64,000 bases of DNA from Burkholderiales bacterium. GTDB taxonomy: Bacteria; Pseudomonadota; Gammaproteobacteria; Burkholderiales; SG8-39. Both the position numbers and the translations under genes were made by a program. Numbering within the stretch: the stretch's first letter is position 1; each line of letters begins with the position of its first letter. Location of the stretch: NCBI GenBank assembly GCA_014860445.1, contig JACZJT010000012.1, positions 62,001 through 126,000 of the forward strand. Direction: 5' to 3'. The notes beneath the pieces were generated by a model. That model saw nothing but the letters and a program-made list of their open reading frames with translations. It searched no databases and was not told the DNA's origin. Of this stretch, positions 7,967-16,458 are shown piece after piece.

Positions 7967-8006
7967 GGCAGGGTAGCCGGCAAATGCCGGTGCCCTGCCT
8001 TTTTTC
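7967..8006 (+). terminator. Strong rho-independent terminator on the plus strand
   Basis: Stem GGCAGGG (7967-7973) with CCCTGCC (7993-7999), extended inside by CCGGC (7977-7981) with GCCGG (7986-7990) around an AAAT loop, then six consecutive T and TTT after one C. The T-tract is only on the plus strand, so it ends a transcript running rightward. No recognised plus-strand gene precedes it except the 44-residue frame, so an undescribed small RNA or small gene is likely. It converges on the glycosyltransferase gene ending at 8008. Confidence 0.75.
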
Positions 8007-8007
8007 T

Positions 8008-8619
8008 TTAGCCCTGCGCCCGCAACCGCTGCAGGTCCTCGGGCCGGTCAAGATCCCACATCAGCCCAAGTTCACGCCAGCGCCATTTACCGCTCGCAAG
8101 CCGCCCGCGGGTTTCCTGCATCACGCTTGCCGTGCCCCATGGGATGCCTTCGAACAGTTGCGCCGCCGGGCCGCGCGCCACGCCGACAAGCACATACCCG
8201 CCGTCCTCCGCCGGACCGAATACCGCATCGATTCCGCTGGCCAGCAAGGCCGCCGCGTCGCGCAGATATTCCGGGGTCAGCGACGGGCAATCGCAGCCGA
8301 TCAACAACCCCGGCGAACCCGCCGCCAGCGCAGATTCCAGGGCGTCTGCCATGCGCAGCCCCAGATCGCCCTCGCACTGCATATGCAGGGCAACGCCGTG
8401 AGTTTTGGCGCAATCCACGAAAAAAGGATCATCCGGCCCGGGCGCGCACCACAGTTCCGGCGCGCCCAGCCCCGCATGCTTGGCTGTGCACAACGTACGC
8501 TCGATCAACTCCCGCTGCAGTTCCGCGGCACCGCGCTCCCCCAGTGCAGGGATCAGACGCGTTTTCACCAGGCCCGGCGTCGGCGCCTTCGCGAAAATCA
8601 TGATACGACAGTTAATCAC
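8008..8619 (-). CDS. TIGR04282-type glycosyltransferase (DUF2064)
   Basis: About 203 residues with a nucleotide-diphospho-sugar transferase fold: IMIFAKAPTPGLVKTRLIPALG at the start, GCDCPSLT (the metal-binding DxD-like region) and FGPAEDGGYVLVG in the middle. The family is named for arsenosugar biosynthesis in databases, but no arsM or arsS gene is near, so the real substrate is uncertain. The start is a GTG at 8619 with GGAG about 6 nt upstream. The frame is open to 8670 but that part is not needed. It overlaps the upstream glycosyltransferase gene by 8 nt, and the pair is a common two-gene unit. Confidence 0.8.
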   Translation of the reverse strand: MINCRIMIFAKAPTPGLVKTRLIPALGERGAAELQRELIERTLCTAKHAGLGAPELWCAPGPDDPFFVDCAKTHGVALHMQCEGDLGLRMADALESALAAGSPGLLIGCDCPSLTPEYLRDAAALLASGIDAVFGPAEDGGYVLVGVARGPAAQLFEGIPWGTASVMQETRGRLASGKWRWRELGLMWDLDRPEDLQRLRAQG

Positions 8620-9301
8620 CGCGTCTCCGGTAGGCGCAAGCCAGCCGCGCGGGCGATGCCCCGAAGGCATACTGCAGGCGCAGCCACCACATCAGGAGAA
8701 TCGTGCGCAGCACGCCGCCACTTTCCCAGCGGCGCGCCGAGGTGATGCAGCGCTCGCTCAGGCACAAGGGAGCGGAAATGCGGCGCAAGCGCGCGCTGAT
8801 CGCAATGTCCTCCATCAGCGCCAGTTGCGGATATCCGCCGATAGCTTCAAACGCCTCGCGCCGCACGAAAATGCACTGGTCGCCTGTGCATATATGCGTC
8901 AGGCGGGAGCGAATATTCATCATACCCTCCACCAGTCGCAAAAGAATGTGGGGGCCCGCAATCCGCACGTCGAAGCGCCCCCACGCGGCATCGCCGGCCG
9001 CCAGGCCTTGCAGCACCAGGCGGTCGGAATCCACGGGCAGCCGCGAGTCGGCGTGCAGAAAAAGGAGTGTCTCGCCGGTTGCGGCGCGCGCACCGGCATT
9101 CATCTGCTCGGCGCGACCCGGGACCGAGACGATAACCCGGTCCGCGAAACCCTCGGCAATGGCCACGGTCGCGTCGTTGGATCCGCCGTCGACTACGATG
9201 ACCTCGTGGCCACGGCTGCGCAACCCGTCCAGGGACTCCAGGGTCGCGGCGATGCACGCGGCCTCGTTCAGCGCCGGAATGATGATGGATAGTCGTTTCA
9301 T
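8612..9301 (-). CDS. TIGR04283-type family 2 glycosyltransferase
   Basis: A 229-residue GT-A glycosyltransferase. It starts MKRLSIIIPALNEA, has VVDGGSNDAT for nucleotide-sugar binding, FLHADSRLP with the DxD-like metal site, and LMEDIAISARLRR with the acidic pair of the acceptor site. A C-terminal amphipathic region (LLMWWLRLQYAFG) may bind the membrane. It is the usual partner of the DUF2064 protein encoded next to it and probably transfers a sugar to a lipid or small molecule. The start at 9301 fits the conserved N-terminus; the frame upstream to 9391 is not conserved-looking. Confidence 0.83.
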   Translation of the reverse strand: MKRLSIIIPALNEAACIAATLESLDGLRSRGHEVIVVDGGSNDATVAIAEGFADRVIVSVPGRAEQMNAGARAATGETLLFLHADSRLPVDSDRLVLQGLAAGDAAWGRFDVRIAGPHILLRLVEGMMNIRSRLTHICTGDQCIFVRREAFEAIGGYPQLALMEDIAISARLRRISAPLCLSERCITSARRWESGGVLRTILLMWWLRLQYAFGASPARLACAYRRRGD

Positions 9302-9451
9302 TTCAACTGCGACGGCGCACCGGGTCGGGCAGCATCGCTCGCCTTCGCCGTCGCCGCGTAGGGTCGATTGCGTTCCCGTAGCGGCGGACATCCGCTGCGC
9401 AAACGCGACGCTCGCGTGCGGAAAAGACTTCGCAACGCCCGGATCAGTGCT

Positions 9452-11524
9452 TTACGCCGGCTTTGCGCGCAGCGCGACCTGCGTCCACACCCGGTCGATG
9501 GCCGCAAGCACGTCGTCCGCGCTCTGCAGGCGTTCCAACGGATCCTTGGCGAGCATGCCGTCGAGCAGCGTCTGGTAGTCTTCCAGGGCCTCAGGCAGCC
9601 GGGGCACCGGTGCGTGCACGTGCTGCGATATCAGCTCGACGATGGAATTGCCGTCAAACGGCCGTTGGTTCATGAGCATTTCGTAGAAGATAATGCCCAG
9701 GCTGTAAATGTCGGAGCGCTCGGTCGCCTGCTTGCCATTCGCCTGTTCCGGCGAAATGTAATAGGGCGTGCCGAAAAATTCACCGTGCACGGTTCTATCC
9801 ATCGATCCCGAAGAGCGCTTGGCGATGCCGAAATCGGTCAGCACCATGGTGCCGTCCGCGCGCAGCATCATGTTTGCCGGTTTGACATCGCGGTGCACGA
9901 TGCCCAGGCGATGAATTTCCGCCAGCGCAGCAGAAGCCTGCGCCAGCAAGGACAGGGCCTGGCGCGGTGACAGCCCCTGGGCAATGACGTCCTTCAGGCT
10001 GCCGCCGGTAAAATACTCCATCGCGATATAGGCGTATTCGTCGGTGAACCCCTTGTCGTAAATCCGAACCACGTTGGTGTGATCTATATCCGATATCAGT
10101 TCCGACTCCTGAATAAAACGCTGCAGCAGCTGCTTGTCGTCACTTGGCCGTGCGTTGAGTATCTTTAGCGCCACTTGCTCGCCGTCTGATTCGCGGTCGG
10201 CGAGGAAGACATTGGACATGCCGCCTTCACCGATCTTGGACAGCACCCGATAACCTTTTACCTGCAGCGGCCTGCCGGCGGCCAGCGCTCGCGACAGATC
10301 ACTGGTGATAATGCGCAGGGTTTCCGACAGCGCCGCTTTTGCGGCCCGCGCGGTCATTTTCGCGTTCTCGGCAAGCGCAGCGCGCAGCGAGTCGGGCACC
10401 TCGATCGGCCCCTCCTCCGCGCCTTCCGCGGCACCGATGCCGGTGACTTCCATCGCTTCGATCGGCGCGTTGCGGCCGCGCAGTTCGAGCAGGCGCGATT
10501 CTCCGGTGCTGACCAGGCTGCCCGCCATGCTGATCGCAGCGGCGCTTGCCACCACCGGCCAGCCCAGTTCCTTGGTCTGCCCCTCGAGTCGCGACGCTAC
10601 GTTGACGCTGTCGCCAACCACGGTCAGGTCTTCGGCACCGGGGGGACCGATGCGCACCTCCATCAGATCGCCGGTGTGGATGCCTACGCCGGTTGCAAAT
10701 TCGGGCAAGCCGCCCAGATCGAAATGCTGCTTGAACCATTCACCGAAGCCGTTCGCCGCAAGCACGATTCCGAGTCCGGCGCGCACGGCGCGGCGTGCGT
10801 GGTTGTCCTCGCCGTCTTCTTCGCGCGCCTCGAACACCACCATGATCCCGTCGCCGATCAATTTTGCGATGCGCCCACCGTTACGCACGATCGGTTGGCA
10901 TACGGCCTCGAAATAAGCGTTGAGCAGCTCGGCGATCTGGCCCGCGGTGAGACGCTCCGAATAGGTGGTGAAATTGCGAACGTCGGCGAACAGTACCGTC
11001 GCCACAGTCATCTTGCCGGTCATGCCGGCGGTTTCCGCGAATGCAAGCGGGCGCTCGCGTTCAGCGCCGGCCAGACTCTCCCGGTACCAGCGTTTGAGTT
11101 CGTCGTTTCCCGCGACCATGCGCTCCGCCAGCGAGCGCGTCGCATTTTCATATTTCTTCAACCGCGAATTCACCGCGTCGATCAATTCGTCGCGCGTGAA
11201 CGGCTTGTTGAGAAAATCATCCGCGCCCAGGTTCATGCCGCGGCGCATGCTGGTCCTGTCATTGAGCGCCGTAAGGAAGATGAAAGGTGTGTCGGCGAAT
11301 TGCTGCTCGGAACGCAAGGCCTCCAGCATGCCGAATCCGTCCACCTCCGGCATCATGACGTCGCTGACGATCAAATCCGGCGCAAAACTCTTTGCATGCT
11401 CGATGCCGGCGCGGCCGTCCTCCGCCGAATCCACTTCATAGCCTTCGCCTTTCAGCATCAGCGTCAGGTTCAGGCGGATCGAAGCCTCGTCCTCGACTAC
11501 CAGTATTTTCTTTTTCACGGTCAT
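9452..11524 (-). CDS. Three-domain signalling protein: receiver, class III nucleotide cyclase, Hanks-type Ser/Thr kinase
   Basis: A 690-residue cytoplasmic protein. Receiver domain about 6-125: acidic pair Glu11/Asp12, phospho-acceptor Asp55, Thr85, Lys107. Class III cyclase about 172-365: metal-binding Asp181 (FADVRNFT) and Asp225 (IGDG), Lys221 before IGD, and [15 protein letters not shown] with Thr where class IIIb adenylate cyclases have it, plus the Asn and Arg of the transition state. Protein kinase about 425-685: Gly loop GEGGMSNV, Lys454, HRDVKPAN (Asp546) and DFG (Asp564). All key residues are present, so each domain should be active. Its ATG overlaps the stop of the receiver gene upstream (ATGA). 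It probably receives phosphate from the operon's histidine kinase and outputs both cAMP and Ser/Thr phosphorylation. No membrane segment is seen. Confidence 0.9.
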   Translation of the reverse strand: MTVKKKILVVEDEASIRLNLTLMLKGEGYEVDSAEDGRAGIEHAKSFAPDLIVSDVMMPEVDGFGMLEALRSEQQFADTPFIFLTALNDRTSMRRGMNLGADDFLNKPFTRDELIDAVNSRLKKYENATRSLAERMVAGNDELKRWYRESLAGAERERPLAFAETAGMTGKMTVATVLFADVRNFTTYSERLTAGQIAELLNAYFEAVCQPIVRNGGRIAKLIGDGIMVVFEAREEDGEDNHARRAVRAGLGIVLAANGFGEWFKQHFDLGGLPEFATGVGIHTGDLMEVRIGPPGAEDLTVVGDSVNVASRLEGQTKELGWPVVASAAAISMAGSLVSTGESRLLELRGRNAPIEAMEVTGIGAAEGAEEGPIEVPDSLRAALAENAKMTARAAKAALSETLRIITSDLSRALAAGRPLQVKGYRVLSKIGEGGMSNVFLADRESDGEQVALKILNARPSDDKQLLQRFIQESELISDIDHTNVVRIYDKGFTDEYAYIAMEYFTGGSLKDVIAQGLSPRQALSLLAQASAALAEIHRLGIVHRDVKPANMMLRADGTMVLTDFGIAKRSSGSMDRTVHGEFFGTPYYISPEQANGKQATERSDIYSLGIIFYEMLMNQRPFDGNSIVELISQHVHAPVPRLPEALEDYQTLLDGMLAKDPLERLQSADDVLAAIDRVWTQVALRAKPA

Positions 11525-11886
11525 GGTCCCAGGCAGCGTCCGACCGCACTGCGCAGCTGCTCCATGTCGAAGGGTTTGGCCAGCACCTCGGTCGCGCCGC
11601 GCCGCAGAGCCATGGCGCGCGCCTCCTCGTTCATTAACGCCGAAAAAAGCAGCACCGGCACCTTGGAAAACTGCGGGTCGGCGCGCAGGGTCTCGAGTAC
11701 GGCATAGCCGCCCAGATGCGGCATGACCACATCGCAGATGATCAGCTCGGGATGAAATTGCTTCACCAGCGCAAGCCCCTGCTCGCCGTCCGCGGCATGC
11801 GCCAGTTCGTGCCCGTCGACGCGCATCACGTGCTGCATGAAATCGAGGCTGGACTCGTCGTCATCGATGAGCACGACACGCGCCAC
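11521..11886 (-). CDS. Single-domain response regulator (receiver)
   Basis: A 121-residue stand-alone receiver with acidic residues DDD at 8-10, phospho-acceptor Asp52 (ICDVVMP), Ser82 and Lys104 (AKPF). It has no output domain. It lies between the histidine kinase (2-nt gap) and the receiver-cyclase-kinase protein (4-nt overlap), so it may act as a CheY-like partner or a phosphate sink or relay in the same pathway. Confidence 0.9.
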   Translation of the reverse strand: MARVVLIDDDESSLDFMQHVMRVDGHELAHAADGEQGLALVKQFHPELIICDVVMPHLGGYAVLETLRADPQFSKVPVLLFSALMNEEARAMALRRGATEVLAKPFDMEQLRSAVGRCLGP

Positions 11887-11888
11887 GA

Positions 11889-14039
11889 TCAGGCCGCCTT
11901 CTTGGTATTCATCAGCGGCAGAAGCACGCTGAAGCGGGTGCCCGCATCGACCTTGCTGTCGATCGAAATGGTGCCGCCGTGCAATTCGACCGCCTTCTTT
12001 GCAATCACCAGCCCGAGGCCGGTACCCTGTCGGTTACCCACATTGGATGCGCGGTGAAAGCTCTCGAACAGGCGCGCCTGGTCTTCGGGCGGAATGCCGA
12101 TACCCTGATCACCCACCTCGATCAAGGCCTGGCCGTCGCGTTCCGCCAGCAGCAGCGAAATGGTACTTTTGGCAGGGGAGTATTTTGCCGCGTTGGAGAG
12201 CAGATTGGTGAGGATATGGCGCAGCAACTTCTCGTCCAGGTTCAAGCTGCCGCGCTCGAACTGCTGGTCGAATTGAATGACATGATCCTTGGCCACGCCG
12301 CCGCGCACTTCTTCGACGACCTTGTTGCACAAATCGCGCAGATCCATCGGTTTCGGATCGAACTGCAGCGCACCCGCCTCGGCTTTGCCTATGATCAGCA
12401 CATCTTCGATCATCGCATTCATGCGTTTCACGGCGCCCTGGATGCCGTGCAGCATCTTCAGCCTGTCTTCCGCGGACAGGCTGTCGGAATAATGCTCCAG
12501 TAGCTCGGAGGAGGACAGAATTGTCGCCAGCGGCGTACGCAACTCGTGCGAGGCGATGGAAACGAACTTGGACTTCATTTCCGACAGTTCTTTTTCGCGC
12601 TGCAGCGCCGTGAGCAACTCCGCCTCGGCGCGTTTGCGCTGGGTGATGTCCACGTTGGTTCCCGTCATGCGCAATGCGCGACCGTCGTCCCCGCGCTCGA
12701 CCACGCGGCCGCGGCTAAGCACCCAGACCCAGTCGCCGCCCACCGTTTTCAGTCTATGCTCTATGCGGTAGAGTGGTCGCAGACCGCTGATGCAATCCGC
12801 CTGTGCCTGGCGCAAGGCGGTGGCTTCGTCCGGGTGCACCATCGGCACAAACTCATCGAGTTTGATATAGCGCTCGCGCGGCTCCTCGCCCGTCATCTGC
12901 GACAGCGCCGCATCCAGATAAAGCGTACCGCGCCTCGCATCCCATTCCCAGATCGAGATGGCCGAGGACTGCATTGCAAGGTCGAGTCTTTCCTTGGTCT
13001 GTTGCAGCGCCGCCTCCGCCAGCTTGCGTTCGGTAATGTCGCCTATCCCGATAATAATTCCATCCTGCGGCTTGGCGGCGTCGATCGCGCGGCTGTCGGT
13101 AAATACCCAGATCGGGGTGCCATCCTTCTTCCGCAGCAGCAATTCCGCGGAATAGTTTTCGCCCTGGGAGAATCGCTTGTAGGCTCCGCTGCCCGGCCGC
13201 ATGAAATCGTCGTCGGATTGATACCAGACGTCGGTCGGCTTGTCGGCAATTTCATGTATCTCGTAGCCGAGAATCCCGGCAAATCGCTGATTGCATTTCA
13301 CTACGCTACCCTGACTGACAAAGGCGATGCCGACCGCAGCCGTGTCGAAAATCAGCCGTTGTTCCGCCAATGCAGACGTCAAAGACTTTTCGGCGACCTG
13401 CAGTTTCTGGAGCAGCAGGGTGTTCTCGTGACCATAGGCCAGGGTTTCGATCAAGGCATAGTGGTTGGACAGGTAAAGCCCCAGCAGCACGGTCGCGAAA
13501 ACCAGCATCAGCAATGCGGTAGAGGTATTGAGCCCGCCGCCGAAGGTCAGCAGCATCGCCACCATCGGCGCGAGTATGGGCAGAATAAAGCTGGTGAACG
13601 CCTTCGGGCTGGGCGCCAGGGAAGGCGGCAAGCCCATGGCCACGCTGCTGATCAGGAAGGTGACAGTGAGTTCCTGCAGGGACGTCGGCGTATGACCGAT
13701 CAGCATGAGCGCCAGCCCCCAGCCGGCGCCGACCAGCGCACTGGCCAGGCAGAAATAATTTTCCCACTGCCCCGCGTATTCCGCCGCGGGTTGGCGACTG
13801 CGATACACGCGCGCCATCGCATAGCGCACCGAACTCGCCACACCCAGCCATATAAACCAGATGACGATCAGATTGACGTCGATGAAACCCCACATCGCGA
13901 ACGCGGTGATGGCCGCGGCCACGAGAATGATGGGCACGTCGGTACCGGAGAGCCGGTACAGCATGGAAACACGCTCGGGCAGGTAATCAACCGACGACAT
14001 GGCTGCCAGCCGATTGCGGATCCTCGCCAACGAAATCAC
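11889..14039 (-). CDS. Membrane-bound PAS-domain sensor histidine kinase
   Basis: A 716-residue kinase. Residues about 33-195 form six or seven hydrophobic helices, a membrane sensor module I cannot assign to a named MASE family with confidence. Then come PAS domain 1 (about 226-340, ending GIGDITERK), PAS domain 2 with a PAC motif (about 350-470, ending GTNVDITQRK), HisKA with SHELRTPL (His498), and HATPase_c (about 600-710) with the N box, DQGIGIP and GTGLGL. It starts a three-gene operon with a receiver protein and the receiver-cyclase-kinase fusion. The signal is unknown; PAS domains with no obvious cofactor residues give no clue. Confidence 0.92.
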   Translation of the reverse strand: MISLARIRNRLAAMSSVDYLPERVSMLYRLSGTDVPIILVAAAITAFAMWGFIDVNLIVIWFIWLGVASSVRYAMARVYRSRQPAAEYAGQWENYFCLASALVGAGWGLALMLIGHTPTSLQELTVTFLISSVAMGLPPSLAPSPKAFTSFILPILAPMVAMLLTFGGGLNTSTALLMLVFATVLLGLYLSNHYALIETLAYGHENTLLLQKLQVAEKSLTSALAEQRLIFDTAAVGIAFVSQGSVVKCNQRFAGILGYEIHEIADKPTDVWYQSDDDFMRPGSGAYKRFSQGENYSAELLLRKKDGTPIWVFTDSRAIDAAKPQDGIIIGIGDITERKLAEAALQQTKERLDLAMQSSAISIWEWDARRGTLYLDAALSQMTGEEPRERYIKLDEFVPMVHPDEATALRQAQADCISGLRPLYRIEHRLKTVGGDWVWVLSRGRVVERGDDGRALRMTGTNVDITQRKRAEAELLTALQREKELSEMKSKFVSIASHELRTPLATILSSSELLEHYSDSLSAEDRLKMLHGIQGAVKRMNAMIEDVLIIGKAEAGALQFDPKPMDLRDLCNKVVEEVRGGVAKDHVIQFDQQFERGSLNLDEKLLRHILTNLLSNAAKYSPAKSTISLLLAERDGQALIEVGDQGIGIPPEDQARLFESFHRASNVGNRQGTGLGLVIAKKAVELHGGTISIDSKVDAGTRFSVLLPLMNTKKAA

Positions 14040-14245
14040 CGTGTGTCCTCCGTCTGCGCAGGCATGAAGACTAGCTCGCTAGTTTGTAGAGCGAGATTAT
14101 TCTACTATGATTCAGCGGCTGTCGAACCGGAAGGACCGCATTATTTGGTCCGTTCGCGGGGAGTTCGCCACCGCTGCGATCCGCACCTGCGCGTACAGCC
14201 CTCCCCTTTGATTGCGGTACAATTCCCCGCCGTCACCACGCTCGG

Positions 14246-14830
14246 ATGCACATGGGCCACCGCCTCACAAAAATCTATACTCGGACCGGAGACACTGGCG
14301 ATACGGGCCTGGGCGACGGCACGCGGGTGGCCAAGGACAGTCTGCGCGTCCACGCGCTGGGTGAAATCGACGAACTGAATTCGGCGGTCGGACTGCTGCT
14401 CGCGGAGACGCTTCCCGACAATGTGCGGGCGGCGCTGGCTGCGATTCAGCACGATTTATTCGATCTGGGTGGGGAAGTCTGCATTCCCGGCCATGCCGGC
14501 ATGACTGAACAGCAGGTTTCGCGTCTGGAGGCGCTGCTGGATGACTTCAACAGCGACCTGCCCCCGCTCAAGGAATTCATTCTGCCAGGCGGAACGCGTA
14601 CGGCAAGCCTGGCGCACCTCGCGCGCACCGTGTGCCGCCGCGCCGAGCGCGCCCTGGTATCGCTCTCGCGCGCCGAACCGGTCGGTACTGCGGCACGCAA
14701 ATATCTTAACCGTCTGTCCGATTTACTCTTCGTCCTGGGTCGATTTTTGAACCGCGCGGGCGGCGGCAGCGATGTATTGTGGCAGCCGGGAGAATCCACG
14801 GTAAAAGCGAAAAAACCGGGAAAGCGCTGA
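14246..14830 (+). CDS. PduO-type corrinoid adenosyltransferase
   Basis: About 194 residues. It transfers the adenosyl group of ATP to cob(I)alamin or cob(I)yrinic acid a,c-diamide, the last step in making coenzyme B12. The N-terminal ATP site KIYTRTGDTGDTGLGDG and later RRAERALVSLSR and YLNRLSDLLFVLGRF are hallmarks of the PduO/MMAB family. Two starts, 14246 and 14252, are close and neither has a strong binding site. A TACAAT at 14218-14223 may be its -10 element. It is divergent from the histidine kinase operon and no other B12 gene is close. Confidence 0.92.
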   Translation: MHMGHRLTKIYTRTGDTGDTGLGDGTRVAKDSLRVHALGEIDELNSAVGLLLAETLPDNVRAALAAIQHDLFDLGGEVCIPGHAGMTEQQVSRLEALLDDFNSDLPPLKEFILPGGTRTASLAHLARTVCRRAERALVSLSRAEPVGTAARKYLNRLSDLLFVLGRFLNRAGGGSDVLWQPGESTVKAKKPGKR

Positions 14831-14903
14831 GCTCCTAGCCGACCAGTGGATGCCGCATGCTACAGGCGGCGCAGATCGCAGCGGGTCTTAAGCCTGGTCA
14901 AGC

Positions 14904-15440
14904 TCAATTTTCTTCTCCGCTTTTGTCCATCAGGCTCACCAGCTTGACGCTGGTCTGGCGCAGCCGCTGCGACAGCATCAGCACCAGTTCCATCAGGATT
15001 TTTGCCCCGAGTATCGGCTGCTCCAGAATAATGCGCGCCAGACTCTCACGCGACAGCACCGCGATTACGCAGTTTTCGGCGGCAACGCAGGTGGCGAAGC
15101 GCGGTTCTCCGTCGATCATGGACATTTCGCCCAGCGTCTTGCCGGCGTCGACCGAAGCAATGAGCTTGGGCGTGTTCCAACGATCCTGCTTGAAGACTTC
15201 CACGCTGCCCTCGATCATCAGCAGCATGAAATCGCCTTGTTCGCCCTCGTGGATGATTTCCTGGCCGGGCCCGGCGCGGTAGACGTTCATGAAGTGGCTC
15301 ATCAGCCGGATCTCCGCCATGTTGAAGTTCTCGAACAAGGGCGAATAAGTGATCATGCGATGCATCTTCCCGGCAAATTGAGTCGCATCACCGAGGTATT
15401 CCAGGTGGGCCAGGAGATCTTGCCTGCCGCGTTCAGCCAT
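14904..15440 (-). CDS. Cyclic-nucleotide-binding domain protein without DNA-binding domain
   Basis: A 178-residue protein consisting of a CRP-type cyclic-nucleotide-binding beta barrel (EIIHEGEQGDFMLLMIEGSVEVF) with the phosphate-binding cassette GEMSMIDGEPRFATCVA, where Gly-Glu and Pro-Arg are the cAMP contact residues. A C-terminal helix follows, but there is no helix-turn-helix, so it is not a CRP/FNR transcription factor. It could be a cAMP-responsive regulatory subunit or adaptor. The class III cyclase gene 3.4 kb away on the same strand makes it a candidate effector, which is inference. Confidence 0.85.
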   Translation of the reverse strand: MAERGRQDLLAHLEYLGDATQFAGKMHRMITYSPLFENFNMAEIRLMSHFMNVYRAGPGQEIIHEGEQGDFMLLMIEGSVEVFKQDRWNTPKLIASVDAGKTLGEMSMIDGEPRFATCVAAENCVIAVLSRESLARIILEQPILGAKILMELVLMLSQRLRQTSVKLVSLMDKSGEEN

Positions 15441-15552
15441 ACAGCTCCAGTCCAGGGAGCGGAGATCGGGCGGATCCGGATAGATACCGCCAGCGAGCCC
15501 GGGGTTTGCCGATTATGCCGAAACCAGGGGGCAAGCTCAAATCAAAATCCCC

Positions 15553-16458
15553 CTACCAGATCAACCACAAGGTAACGCAAAGCCAGGCAGCCCCGGTCAC
15601 AAGCATGTGCACATCGCTAAGCAGCGTCGAAGCGGGGTCCTCACCGCCGCGGTGGTGCAACAGAAAAATGTAGCGAAAAATGCCATACAGGACAAAGGGC
15701 AGGGTATAGATCAGCTTGTCGGTATGGTGCAATCCGACCGTGTTCGGACTCACGGTGTAAAGACTGTAGCTGACGACTACGCCGGCGGCGCTGATGGCTA
15801 TCATGGTGTCAAGCAAGGCCGGACTGTAGTCGTCCAGCACCGGGCGCTGGCTGACGCCGGCCACTCCATCGCTCTCGCTCACCATCAGTTCCGCGCGGCG
15901 CTTGGCGAAACCCAAAAAAATCGTCAGCAGAAGTCCGCACAACAGCAGCCATTGCGACGGCGCGATGCCAACCCCCCAGGTGCCGGCGAATATTCGCAGC
16001 ATGAAACCCGCGGCGATGATGAATACATCGAGTATGGCCACATGCTTGAGTCCCGCGCTGTATGCCAGGTTTAGAAGAAGATAGGCCGCCAGTATCGCGA
16101 ACACGCTTGCCGACGCCGCGGCGCCGAGCGAGAATCCCGCAACCGCGCAGGCGGCGGCCAGCGCAAACGCCGCACCGGTACCCACCGTGCCACTGGCCAA
16201 AGGCCGTCGCCGCTTCAGCGGATGCGCCCGGTCCGCATCACGATCGAAAACATCGTTGAGTACGTAGACGCAACTCGACAGCAGGCAGAATCCGGCCGCG
16301 GCAAGAAGCACCTTGCCCCCCACCCCCCCGTCAATGCTCGCACCGCTGAACAGCAGGCCGATAAACACGAAGCCGTTCTTGATCCATTGGCGCGGACGCA
16401 GCAACCGCAGCAACTCGAGCGCAAACGGCGCAGAACTAGCGCGTGGGGACGGGTTCAT
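15553..16458 (-). CDS. UbiA-family prenyltransferase, similar to decaprenyl-phosphate phosphoribosyltransferase
   Basis: About 301 residues, with eight or nine hydrophobic helices. RPRQWIKNGFVF near the N-terminus and NDVFDRDADRAHPLKRRRPLASG carry the first Asp-rich UbiA motif in the form seen in phosphoribosyl-1-pyrophosphate:decaprenyl-phosphate transferases (Rv3806c-like). The second motif region lies around LAYSAGLKHVAILDVF. That activity would make polyprenyl-phospho-ribose in the inner membrane. It follows and overlaps by about 20 nt a GT39 membrane glycosyltransferase gene, so the two probably work on a polyprenyl-linked sugar. The start at 16458 is the first ATG giving the conserved N-terminus; the frame upstream is shadow. 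Confidence 0.8.
   Translation of the reverse strand: MNPSPRASSAPFALELLRLLRPRQWIKNGFVFIGLLFSGASIDGGVGGKVLLAAAGFCLLSSCVYVLNDVFDRDADRAHPLKRRRPLASGTVGTGAAFALAAACAVAGFSLGAAASASVFAILAAYLLLNLAYSAGLKHVAILDVFIIAAGFMLRIFAGTWGVGIAPSQWLLLCGLLLTIFLGFAKRRAELMVSESDGVAGVSQRPVLDDYSPALLDTMIAISAAGVVVSYSLYTVSPNTVGLHHTDKLIYTLPFVLYGIFRYIFLLHHRGGEDPASTLLSDVHMLVTGAAWLCVTLWLIW

Noticed and set aside
12546-14378. A 610-codon open frame on the plus strand opposite the histidine kinase gene
   Set aside because: It is a shadow of the GC-rich minus-strand gene: His/Arg/Gln-rich with no domain pattern, while the opposite frame has full kinase motifs.
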